A DNA stretch of 64,000 nucleotides, taken from positions 38,657 through 102,656 of the forward strand of contig CAICTM010000165.1 in the NCBI GenBank assembly GCA_903772945.1, given 5' to 3'. Every line of letters begins with the position of its first letter. Position 1 is the stretch's first letter. This document shows positions 43,823 through 54,208 of this stretch, piece after piece. The stretch is from Seminavis robusta. Its lineage: Eukaryota > Bacillariophyta > Bacillariophyceae > Naviculales > Naviculaceae. The notes under the pieces are model-generated. The model saw only the letters and a list, made by a program, of their open reading frames with translations, searched no databases and had not been told where the DNA came from. The translations under genes were made by a program, and so were the position numbers.

Positions 43823-44229
43823 TCACAACTTCACCTTGCGAACCCAAGCCCCACTGTGGATCTTCTCGGAAAGGTCCTTGGTCCTTGGACACAACAATAC
43901 TGCCTTTTAAATCACAAAAATTACACCCATATTAATTCAATTATTAGCTGTGTCTTTCGAGACGTCAGTGGTCGCAAAAGCTTAATTGTTTCTGAGCCTA
44001 AAGCCTACAGTAATACCAGTACCGGTACACCTAAAGCTCCTTTCTAATTACTCTATCGCCTTCAATGCTAGATACCAGAGGCAAAAAGAGAGAGTTTCCA
44101 CATTCCACATCACAAGATGCCTCCGGTTGCGCCAACCACGGAAATAGAAATAGCAAAAAGGGCTGTCACTTGATTGGCAAATAGCTAATACTGGGCTCCC
44201 AGAATGTATACGTGCTTTAGATAGCTGCT
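43823..44229. other. Non-coding, nothing recognised
   Basis: Follows the truncated 5' end of the LRR fragment. No first exon of the LRR gene can be found here. Confidence 0.35.
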
Positions 44230-44530
44230 GCGTAATGGTCTAATCTACCTAAACCCCTGTTTATATAATTATTGAGGAGTGGACTTTGGTTACATCTGGC
44301 CGGTACCGCGTAATGGTCTAATCTACCTAAACCCCCCTTCATACTGAGGAGTGGAGTTTGATTACATCTGGAATGGTCTAATCTACCTAAGCCCCCCTTT
44401 ATATTGAGGAGTGGAGTTTGGTTACATCTGGCCGGTACCGCGTAATGGTCTAATCTACCTAAACATCTGTTTATATTGAGGAGTGGAGTTTGGTTACATC
44501 TGGCCGGTACCGCGTAATGGTATAATCTAA
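44230..44530. repeat. Tandem repeat, 62-78 bp unit, five copies
   Basis: The landmark AATGGTCTAATCTACCTAA begins units near 44233, 44311, 44372, 44443 and 44513 (the last decayed to AATGGTATAATCTAAATAA). Each unit continues with TTTATATTGAGGAGTGGA and GGTTACATCTGGCCGGTACC. The third boundary has lost the GGTACCGCG part. No coding capacity is apparent. Confidence 0.85.
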
Positions 44531-44570
44531 ATAACCCAAGTTTTTAACCATACCATACGGGCAAACTCGG

Positions 44571-44604
44571 CTAACCCTAACCCTCCGGCTAACCCTAACC
44601 CTCC
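44571..44604. repeat. Short interstitial telomere-like CCCTAA repeats
   Basis: Two copies of CTAACCCTAACCCTCC, separated by GG, sit 40 bp after the tandem array. CCCTAA/TTAGGG is the usual stramenopile telomere unit. The stretch is too short and too internal to be a functional telomere. Confidence 0.6.
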
Positions 44605-46514
44605 AAAAAGGACAAAAAAAAGGGACGACCACAACAAAATTCTAACCCAGCCAACTCCGTGGTTGGTGATTCTTCTTGCGTTGTTCTCTGGATGCTATTG
44701 AAACCCTTCGCACTTCTGGTACATGTAGTACATGCCATTTCCCTTAGTCAAAGTTTGAGCCAACCTACATGATGTATCAAAGATGGCTGCGAGATTGGAA
44801 GAATTGCGTTCGGCCGCCAACAGTTTCCCCAAATCTGGATCGTCAACACTGTAACACAATTTCGACTTCTACACGGAGGACGAATCCCACCGCCGAGGGC
44901 GTGATTGCCAGGCTATGTATGGAGAATCTATCCACACAAAGACGCCGCAATGAAGATTGCAGAGGAAGAGCGTTGGCGGGCTCTAGCTAGCTAGAGTTAA
45001 TACTGCCGTCGGGGGGTTTGGCACTCTGCGTGAACTGACAGACACGTGGTATGCTCCTTTAAGTTGCGATTGTGAGTGAAGAAAATCTTGCTGGAGGTGA
45101 CTTATCCGATGATCTAAGACGCGCTAGGGCTATGCAAACCTTTGCGACGTACAACAAGCAGGACGCTCTGTGGATCAAGGGATACCGGTGCCTCCAAGCC
45201 TTGATGGCACAACAACTGGGGCGTGACGTTGAATGCGGACTCTCCCACTTTGCGAAGCTTTGCATGCCTGGCAGATGTGCAGCTTTGGCGCCAACCAAGA
45301 ACATGGTGTGGATTTCAAATGGCGAGTCCTGGTACCGGGCATTTACTACAACGACTGCTCCTCGCAACCTTGTCCTTCAAGTTCCATGCCCAACTTTGAG
45401 ACCTTTGGTTTACAGAATCTAAATATGGAAACCATCCATCGGTGCAAAGCTGATATGTTCGCCCTGTATCCCATGAAATTCACCAAAATGCTGTGCTTGA
45501 ATACTTGTACCGGACAGCTGCCAATGGATTACTGTTCGTCAAAAAATCTGTTCCCAAACTTTCATGGATGCTGTTCAGCTTGGCTGTCGGGTTCCGTTGT
45601 CAGAGAACACTCTGGTCCTTCAGCCTGCCTCGAAAGATGCCAACAACAGGCTCGTCAGGAGAGCCCGCGATCCCTTGACACTGAGAGCTCGTAATGAACA
45701 AGCACTCTTTCGCTTGTGATGGCGTGACGGCGTACTTGGCTGTCTGGGGTTGACTCTTACCGGGCCAGTGCGGTTGGTGAGCAGATTTGACCGTGGGAAA
45801 CACCTGGGCCTCAGCTCGTGTGTCGTCCTCAAACACTTCTTGTCTGCATCCTTGAATAGACATTGAGTTTTTGTTTTGTTTTGGTATTGACTCTCCGGTT
45901 GGATTCAAGGGCACATCACGAAAAGGTTTCAGCAACGCATCTGTGCATAAATCAATCCACGCAAGAGAGCAACCGACAAAACTGGAACTGCTGGTGAGGC
46001 ATGTGAGGACTTCCACTCTTACCAATCACCGACCATCATATGGGTAGCATAGAACAAACTGCAACTGCTGTCCTCACTCCTACCGGGAAAAGCAGAAGAT
46101 ACTTTGCCCCTTTCTGAGTTTCATTTTGGATGTGATGGGAATGCGGTAGATTCGTGTCGTATTCGATTGGACAGTATAACTGCTAGCAAACTACCAGCGT
46201 GCTGGCTGGCATGCAATACCGGTATGCATATGCCGGATTGGCTCCAGGTTCAGCCATCTTCCCTGGAGTGCTTGATCAAGGGCAAATAGCACCATTGACT
46301 GCATTTACCCTGAACTCTTCCAGGATATCTTAGCTAGCTAGCCAGCCAGAGAGTTCTGTTGAAGTTGTCCTTTTCAACTTGACCAAACTCTCTACTAGCT
46401 AGCTGCTACTTTGAGCGCTAGCTACGTGTAGTTAGACCAGATAGTCTAGCTGGTACCGGTTAAGAACATAACATTCATCAAGGTCCGGAATCGGTCCATG
46501 AAACACGACTGGAT
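44605..46514. other. Repeat-adjacent DNA with one possible gene relic (45072-45694, +)
   Basis: Plus-strand frames at 45072-45422 (FATYNKQDALWIKGYRCLQA...) and 45233-45694 are open, partly protein-like and overlap. They have no ATG-plus-continuity, which suggests a decayed gene I cannot identify. The remaining DNA shows AGCTAGCT runs (44985-44998, 46330-46440) and nothing else. Confidence 0.25.
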
Positions 46515-46805
46515 GTCCATTTCCGTAATTTACGGATTTGAGTTTTACGGAAATGCAACTTCCGTAAATTATCGAAATTTCCGTAGAACTGTTAGTTCTA
46601 CGGAAAAGTTACGGAAAAGTTCCGTAAAAGTAAAAACCGTAGAACTATTTTAGGTCGAAAAACGTCATAGAACGGTACTGTAAACACGACTGAAACCGTA
46701 AAACTAGTAGTTTTACGGAAATGTAGAAGCGTTTCCGTAATTTACCGAAATTTCCGTAAAACTAGTTTCTGTAACTTACAGAAGCCTCATTTCCGTAAAA
46801 CTAAC
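46515..46805. repeat. Cluster of TTCCGTAA / TTACGGAA inverted repeats
   Basis: At least ten copies of TTCCGT and ACGGAA in alternating orientation lie in 290 bp. Two clear hairpins are present: CCGTAGAAC (46581-46589) with GTTCTACGG (46595-46603), and an imperfect stem of about 18 bp between 46695 and 46768 built on AGTTTTACGGAAA / TTTCCGTAAAACT. A decayed copy of the segment ...ACGGAAATGCAACTTCCGTAA... recurs at about 51005-51055, so this is part of a dispersed repeat family. Confidence 0.75.
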
Positions 46806-47231
46806 CCACCAATGCTACTAGATTGAAATCTTGGTTGGGTATTCCTTATTCCTTGCCCTTTTTGAGTATGGGCGGCGAACTTTCCAGGGCTACAGGGAAT
46901 TCACGTAGGATCGCACCGTAGGCTCTGGAAAGTTGAGAGAGCCAGCCCAATGGATGTGACCGTTCGGCTGGCAGCACTTGGGGGCTCCCAGAGCATCCTA
47001 GCTCTGATAGAAGCCATTCTTCCCAAAGAGAGCAAGCCATATGGCATGACACTGACATCTCACAGTAACAACCACTACCACTAATGAAGGCAATGGCGTC
47101 GCACCCAAGCAACAGTAACAAACAAACATCACTAATTAACAAACTATTTTAGCTAGCTAGCTAGTAGGAAACTGATAATGTAATGGCTACTATTACTACC
47201 GTCGATGTTGTCTCTGCTGCTGTTGCTGTCG
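46806..47231. other. Non-coding spacer
   Basis: Between the hairpin cluster and the 3' end of the decayed recombinase element. GCTAGCTAGCTAG lies at 47153-47165. No gene. Confidence 0.35.
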
Positions 47232-49799
47232 TCACAATTTCTGCTGTAGCTGTTGTTGCTTATCTTTCTTCGTTTGATATTTCTGATAGCGCATTCCGAG
47301 TGCCACCACCGTGCCCTTTTGCCTTGATGAAATTGTGCTACCAACTGGTTTCAAGCCAAGTTCTATTTCTAACTTCAGCAGCGTCTCCATGCAAGCATGT
47401 GCTATCCCGCTCGCCGCTTCTTTTCTCTTGCTCTTGTCACCAATTCCAGTCGGACTCAAAGCAAGTTTATGTTCTTCTGATCCAGCAATCTTAGCCAATC
47501 GTAAAGCATGAATACATTTTGCCTCGTTTTCTCCTTTCATTATTGCAGGTATTGGAATTTGGCTGATTGCGTTCCACTTAATTGGAGTTATATCCAAGAG
47601 AAGTCGTTCAAGCAAAATTCCTTTGCATGATGAGGAATTATTCTGAGCTTGGCGATTGCGCATCAGAAGTGCATTGACATCTTTTGGTTGATTTTGCTGT
47701 TGTCACTGTACTGATATTGGCGCTTGTAGCTGTCGTTGTTGTATTGGTTGCTGCTGCTGTTGCGTTGGTTGTTGCTGCTGCTGTATTGATTGTGGAAGCT
47801 GGTTGAACTGAGATCGTGTAATTTAGGAATTGGCAGGTAGCAGTGGTGATTTTGATAGTATGGGTATTAGTTGTAGTTGTTGCTGCTGTGTTGATTCTGG
47901 AAGCTGGCTGAATTGTGATCGTGTAACTTGGGGATTGGTAGCTAACATTGCAACTTGGGGATTGGTAGCTAGCATTGATGGTGATTGCGATATAGATAGT
48001 GGCTGTGGCGGTGGTTGTGGTGCTGCAGCGGGTGCCGGCAATGGCTGTGGCAGTGGTGCTGCAGCGGGTGGCAATGACGCGCGAGAAATGCTAGCTGTCT
48101 GAGCAAATTGTCTTCTTTGTCGTGGTGGGGTTTTGATAAATGACAACTTCTCCTTATTCTGACTAGCCATTGCTTTCACTGCTTGTTGTTCCTTTTGAAT
48201 CGATAGAAGGATTCCTTCAAGTTGTTGTTTTTGCATGCTAGTTTGCCTTTGCAATGCTAGTGCTTGATTCAGCTCCTTGGTTTGCTTTTCAATTTGAGCT
48301 AACTGAGAACCAACTCGATCTAGCATGGTAGCTGTTGCTACTTCTTGAGGCATAGCATCAAAATCATTCTCAAAATTAAAGTTGTCTTGGATATGCGTCC
48401 TCCAGCCTTCTAGAACGGCCCCAGGATGAACCCATTTGTCCGGATTGTTTGCATCGAAAAGCTTAGCTCTTTGGGCTGCTTGAAAAAGCTTTCTATATAC
48501 TTTGTTCGTAACACGAAAGTCATCTACCAAAGCAGGAATTGACATAATGAGCACTGCTGTCACTGTGTGAAGAAAAGGTCATAGATGTCCTCCAGATTGA
48601 AATTGTGACAGCTGATCAGAGATTGTGTACAACTCGTCAATGAATCTGTCAATCGTTCCACTCTCTTCAATTTCAGATCCCAAACACTCAAAGTTTGGAG
48701 GGGTGTAGGGGCAAGGGTATACAGATTCTTGGTAGCCATTTAGAGCTTCTGCCGCTGAAATTGATAGAACCAATGCATTCCGATCAATGTAGCTCTCCTG
48801 AGAAGTTCCAAATGAGTGACCTGATCGCACATGGGATGCATAATAGTCAATTGCTGAATGAGCAGCTAGGAAGTTGATTGCTCCCTTTCGCATTGATTCA
48901 GCAGAGAAGCTGTTGCGAACTTCAGTTGATACCTTGGCTGGAATGAACTTCCGAATGGTGCCAGTAAGCTTCTTTGTGACAGAAGAATCACTGATTTTGT
49001 GGAGCTTGGGAAACACCCTTTGTGCACGTTCGAGCTCATCAGGACGTCTAAACAAGTCGTCTTCCAAGAGATAGTAACAACCCATGGCATGGTACCAGCA
49101 TACTCTGTAGTTATATCTGTGTGGCATCATTGGCATGGAGTATGTGTTGATAGTTTTGATATCAATCCATTGGGTATCCACTACTTTAAAGTATGGGTCC
49201 CAAAGCCAGTCACTATAGGAATTGAATTTGGCTTCTCCACCACGAGCAACGGCATGCCATGTCATTAGTAATTGAGCCTGCTGCTCATAAATACTAGTAT
49301 ATCTGGATCTCGTATCATCCTCTTTGATCATGCTTTTAATGATTGCATTTAGATCCACTTTTGATATATCACCATTGATAGCTCTGGAGTTTGGGTTGTT
49401 GTGTGGCACTTCAACTGGTTGATAGCCAGGTAAGTTTTCAAGGTAGAGTGGTCTCAGTGTTGTCGTTTCATCTTCATTATTATTTTGAGTTCTTGTAGCA
49501 TCTTTTTCTAGCCATTTTCTTATGACAGACCACCAAGAGCTGTCATCTCCGATGTGACCATTCCAATGAGGATGATTGGGAAACTTTCCCCTCAAAACTT
49601 CCTTAATAACCTTCCCAGCATATTCAACTTTGGTTGATGCTTTCAGATATTTACTACGCTCTTGAGTTGACCATGAATGAAACTCAATTTTTTCAAAGCC
49701 ACGGGGAATGCTAATATTGGCAAGCCAAGAACAGAACTTGGTAAGATGCGCCTGTAAATTATCCTCTGCAAGAATGTAAGTAGCAGTCGTCTGATCCAT
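47232..49799 (-). pseudogene. Decayed tyrosine-recombinase element ORF with three in-frame stops
   Basis: From the ATG at 49797-49799 (MDQTTATYILAEDN) the same minus-strand frame runs 856 codons to 47232. It is broken by a TGA at 48579, a TAA at 47823 and a TGA near 47706. Residues 1-110 are a core-binding domain (LTKFCSWLANISIPRG, STKVEYAGKVIKEVLRGKFP). The recombinase domain shows R186 (AVARGGEAKF), R304 (ESMRKGA; the usual His three residues before it is Glu or Ser here), H328 (RSGHS) and Y337 (QESYIDR). After the first stop come a coiled coil (VGSQLAQIEKQTKELNQALA), Pro/Gln-rich repeats and a C-terminal domain (KWNAISQIPIP, ALSPTGIGDKSKRKEAASG) I do not recognise. It differs from the 3.8-kb recombinase in its C-terminal half. 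The three stops in one frame, with no frameshift, suggest decay after insertion. Confidence 0.65.
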
Positions 49800-49857
49800 T
49801 ATAGGCTCTTTTCGAATAGTTTGATATTTGTTATACAGCTTAATAGCAGTATTCTTT

Positions 49858-50540
49858 GACACTGGGGAGAGTTTACCTCAGTCTCTCAAACGCATATTAA
49901 AAGCATTTATTTAAGCGTTTTCTACCAAGGCTACACAAAAATGCATAACTTACACCAACAAAGGGAGTAAGATTTGATGAGCGCAAACCACAATACTACT
50001 ATTTTACTATATGTCTGCACAATGGATTGTAAATATGTTACATTTTTCCTGCCTTTTTATTACGCCTGCAGAGACCAGGCATGTGTCGCGAACTATTGAA
50101 ACGTACACTATTACTATACGATTTTATTCAATACATGATTCGAAATTGAGGCTTAAACCCTAACATGCGCCTATGCAGGAAAGAGAATGTCCAATTCTTA
50201 AAAAGACATAAGCCATCAATTTCGAATCCTGCATAGGCACGCCATTGCACCCCTTAGCATAATTCGCTATATAAAGTACTGTATGCATCTACCTACAAGT
50301 GAATTAACGGATTTATACTGTTTTACTATACGTAATAGCTCTATGAAGGATTTGCGTTTGACGGAACACAAAAGAACGCTCGATGCATGTTTCACTGGTC
50401 ACGCTTACTTAAGCCTGTGCAGGAAACAATTTTTACTGGTTAACAGGAGATATAAGGTCGATAGTTCGAATCCTGCATAGCAACGCTTTTGCGCCCCAAG
50501 AAACGTTTACTATATATATTATGCACTACGCTAAAAGCTA
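49858..50540 (-). mobile_element. Leader / terminal region of the recombinase element, copy 1
   Basis: Directly upstream of the recombinase frame. Its reverse complement matches 53545-54205 in the same order: ATGCAGGATTCGAACTA, CGACCTTATATCT, CATGCATCGA, GTAGATGCATACAGTACTT, AAATAAATGCTT and GAGGTAAACTCTCC near the coding start. It contains two tRNA-like hairpins (11-bp CCTATGCAGGA/TCCTGCATAGG at about 50168-50232, and TGCAGGA/TCCTGCA at about 50416-50477) with a TTCGAATCC T-arm-like motif. No open frame. Confidence 0.65.
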
Positions 50541-50656
50541 GTGTAAAGATCTTTCGAGTGTTTTGAGTTTGAGAGAATGAAAGTTATGAGAGGATTAGAA
50601 AGCTATGAAAACTAATCAAAGAGAGAGATCCACAATCAAAGGATCGTAGATCTGAA

Positions 50657-50912
50657 CTCCCGCGGGAGACTGTAGAGTGTGATAGAGTAGGTTGCGGTAG
50701 CAATCCTACTCACTCCACGATCCAAAAACGGAACGCGTGGAAGATTCGTCTAGCATTTATCTAGTAGCGTGGAAGTACTCCACGCTGGCTAAATATCTAG
50801 AGCGATGTTTCATCATCAACCTAGTATGACTAGAGCGGTCATTGAGAACCCTGTCTCAATGACTATTCACGAGAGACTCAGTCATGAGTCGAACTCAAAT
50901 CCTATCTAGGAT
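50657..50912. other. Run of six short perfect or near-perfect palindromes
   Basis: CTCCCGCGGGAG (50657-50668); GTAGGTTGC/GCAATCCTAC (50687-50709, one bulge); GCGTGGA/TCCACGC (50767-50785); GTCATTGAGA/TCTCAATGAC (50838-50863, 10 bp perfect); GACTCA/TGAGTC (50875-50890); ATCCTA/TAGGAT (50899-50912). The rest of 50541-50989 is non-coding. Function is unknown: a structured RNA, an old LTR or leader, or protein-binding sites are possible. Confidence 0.6.
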
Positions 50913-50989
50913 CGAGTCGCGAATAAGGCTAAGAGCCATGTATTGCACCTGCAAGGTCTAGAATTGGTCAACCAACATGTGGTGATCTC

Positions 50990-52560
50990 AATTCCATAAT
51001 TTTCAGATTTTCAGTATTATGGAAATGCAACTTCTGTAAATTATCAAAATTTCCGACCACCTTGACAAGATTTTCGGCAACATGCATTATAGCAACAGCA
51101 GTTTTGACATTCCAGTGCAAAGTTAACGTCAGCAAAAGACAATTGCTCCAACGAACAAACACTTTCAGGAACTTCTCCTTTCAACTGATTCATTTTCAGT
51201 TCCATGCTGTCAAGAGCTATCAACTGTCCAAGCTCTGTATGTATGCTCCTATCAATAGTTACATGCGCATACATTTTTGAGGCATAGAAGGGGTAGAGTC
51301 ATCCTAACTTGCAGATTCATTCTGGTACCACTTACCCAGCCACTGAATGTATTAGATTTGAATAAAATGCTTCGCAAAGCAGTCAGCACTCCCCAACTCC
51401 ATTCGAAGAGTTCCAGTGAGCAGCGAGTAACGTAGATCCAAGCTTTGGTGTCCAACATTGGAGACAAATGGAAAGTGCAGTTAGTCCCTGGGAAGCTGTC
51501 AGCCATGCTGATATCTTCCTTGACGTACACTTGTAAGTTTGTCTATGAGATTTTGGGAGGTTTCCCCTCCAAGGATTGCTCAAAGAGAAGCTCCCTGATA
51601 GTTGGCAGCAAGGGAGCCTTAACTGGCCTAGAGAAGGCTGTTAGCCAAGGCCTTGGCCGGCGCCAGGTTGGGAGATCTCTGGTTGGTGAAGATCTCCCTT
51701 CACTGGGCTGTCAAGACCAGCTGCTGGAATGGTTGAGGAGCTGCTACTATTGAATACCCTAGCACATGCCACACAGGATTCTATATCTACTGCAAGGTCA
51801 TGGAATGCTACTACTCTGGGTTTCTCAGGTCAAACAACACTCTTTCTTATTCTCTTATCTTTCTCAAACTATTCTCAACTATGATAGGAGGACGAGCTGG
51901 GAAATCCCTTTCTCCAATCAATAAGCCAAGCAAGCTGCTTTACTACGAATCTAGAGTCCTTGCCCTAAAGTTCATAGTTTGTCAACAATCCCAATTCTGT
52001 GGGAATGGTTCCATACAGGTTCTTTGTTGTTGTTCTAACAGCAAGCATATACCCTAATGGAATGTTTTGTGAAGAGGACAAAGTTGTGAGACCTCTACGG
52101 GCTGCTCCCAATAACTATGACAAACTTAAAAGTGTGATACTTGATGCTCACCTGTAAGTGCTGTGAATAGACCAATCTCAGAACTTTATCCTGAAACATC
52201 TCCGTCAACCACTATTACTGTGGCAAATAGGCCGTATTTTCACCAGCCACAGGAACACTTAATATGGACAGTTCTTCCTTCCGTTGTACTCTCCGATGTA
52301 GTTTCCCTTGTATCTTCTGTTGTTGGGGCTGTTGACAAGATCTCAGTTGGTAAAGTTGATGGAGCCTCAGATGTATCTGTTGATGCAGTCTCACATGGAG
52401 TTGCTGCAACAATTGATAAAGTTTTTTCTTCTGTTGTACCTTCTGTTGTTGGGGGCCCACCCGATCTTTTCTTGCATCTCATTTGGTAGGTACCTAGCCA
52501 CTTCATATGTCCTGGGGAGTGCACCAGCTTGTAGTTTGTTTTGAAACGTTGTGTGATCAA
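50990..52560 (-). pseudogene. Decayed copy of the LRR receptor-like gene at 56.8-60.0 kb
   Basis: Segments collinear with the intact gene are recognisable. 52560-52150 matches the end of its first exon (STLPTEILSTAPTTEDTRETTS against STLPSEILSTAPTTGG), but the frame breaks after GRTVH. About 52050-51960 matches the NLYGTLPTELGLLT exon. 51540-51370 matches the next exon (FHLSPMLD...), and 51290-51050 matches the last exon (ELGQLIALDSMELKMNQLKG, VPESVCSLEQ). About 400 bp unrelated to the parent is inserted around 51560-51950. The N-terminal region and membrane span are absent. Multiple frameshifts and lost splice sites show it is not functional. Confidence 0.7.
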
Positions 52561-53288
52561 CTTTCTTAACTAGTCCTAAAGCTGTGAAGAGTCACAACTT
52601 GAAAGCAAATTATAGGTAAACATAGCAAATGATCGGGGATGCTTTCCTTTTTTTCTTTTCCTCCACATAGCCCTAATTTGCATTTAACTTTGACGCGATA
52701 GACTGCTGATTGAGCTCACCCTTTTATATAGTACCCCACATTGTGGAATTCATGTACTAATACTCTCACATCATAGCATGCAATAGGCAAGCTCTTGGTC
52801 TGCAAGTGGGTTGGAATCTCAAATGTTCAGCGCAAACTATAGGCCGGTTCTTGCTAAAATTTTCTGCTCGAAGAAGTTTGTTGCTGAAAATCTCAGCCGT
52901 CACATAATATGCATCACAATTACATAGTCTACGAATTCTTTGCTCTAATGGCTGGCTAATAAGGAGGTGCATCAGAATCAATTATTTCAACTTGCAAAGA
53001 GCTCTTTTTCAATATTCCGCAAATTTTGGAGATTTAGCTGTGGTTGTACCTACTGGCACGGAAGGGAGTGGTGGGAGAGAAAATGATTTACATATATATT
53101 TATATCTTGGATCTAAATGACTTTCGTCAAGATTCTCAGCAACATTTTTTGGAACAAGGATTATAGCAATACCTCTTCACACTTGACCAAATAGAAGGTC
53201 ACTGGAAAAGTCTTCCACCAATTTTTTTTTGACAAATTCATTGAATGGATTGACACATTAACCTCTAATAGCAACCACTTCAAATGAA
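52561..53288. other. AT-rich non-coding DNA
   Basis: Between the LRR pseudogene and the LTR element. No coding or repeat structure is recognised except short A/T tracts. Confidence 0.35.
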
Positions 53289-53410
53289 AAAGCTGTTGAA
53301 GGATCTCTTATTTGTATGCATTATTATTATTATTATTCTGTGGAGGGTCATTAGCAGCTCCACTCACTTTCGTTACTAAACTCAACTAAGAAGCTGTATT
53401 GTGTTAGCAG

Positions 53411-54208
53411 TACTCTGTACAGTAAATGTGTCTATACAGGCTAGTAAGAATAGGACATTTCGTATCCTTCACAGGCTTATATTTATAAATGTAAGAAAGA
53501 CACATCTTTCGAGAATTCGTGACTGCACATGTAGGTAGATTGGTACACAATTATGTATAGTAAAAGATGCAAAAAGGTTGGTATGCAGGATTCGAACTAG
53601 CGACCTTATATCTTTCAAGTAACCAGTAAAGCGAATCCTGCACAGGCTTAAGTACGCGTGACCTTTGAAACATGCATCGAATCGCCAAACAGAACACGAA
53701 CCCTGCATAGAGCGAATACGTATAGTATAATAGTACATATTCATGAATTAACTAGGAAGTAGATGCATACAGTACTTGGTATAGTATACTATGCTAATGT
53801 CTGTAAAAGCGTGTTTTTTCAGAATTCGAATTTCCAACTTATGTCTTCACTTACCCTGTAACGAAGACATCCTGCGTAGGCATTAGTAAGGGCGCACTAG
53901 AAGATATAAGCTTGAATTTCGAATCCTGCATTAAAGAAAAGCGTATAGTATTAGTGTACCTTTCAATAGTTCGTGACACACACCATGTTCTGTGCGGGCG
54001 TAATAATAAGAAGGAATAATGTAATTTGTTTACAAGCCATTGTGCATCCGTATAGTAAAACAATAGTATTGTGGTTTGCCAATGCAACATCTTACTCCTG
54101 CGTGTTTGTCTAAGTTGCGCAAGCTTGTGTAGCTTTGGTAGAAAAGGCTTAAATAAATGCTTCACAATTAAAGTCGGGAGGGACTGAGGTAAACTCTCCT
54201 CAGTGTTG
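53411..54208 (+). mobile_element. Insertion inside the left LTR: leader of the recombinase element, copy 2
   Basis: About 798 bp interrupts the left LTR between GTTAGCAG and TTGTCTTTAG. It matches the reverse complement of 49858-50540 and ends at the same GAGGTAAACTCTCCTCAGTG point where the coding frame begins in copy 1, so here it carries no recombinase. It has a perfect 11-bp hairpin TGCAGGATTCG/CGAATCCTGCA (about 53574-53644) and an ATGTCTTC/GAAGACAT hairpin near 53840-53870. It is either a truncated element or a non-autonomous derivative. No clear target duplication is visible. Confidence 0.65.

Noticed and set aside
50395-50480. Canonical tRNA gene
   Set aside because: The D-loop and TTCGAATCC motif are present, but the T-stem does not pair (ATAG against CCTGC). 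The outer arms form a simple hairpin instead, so it is called tRNA-like only.
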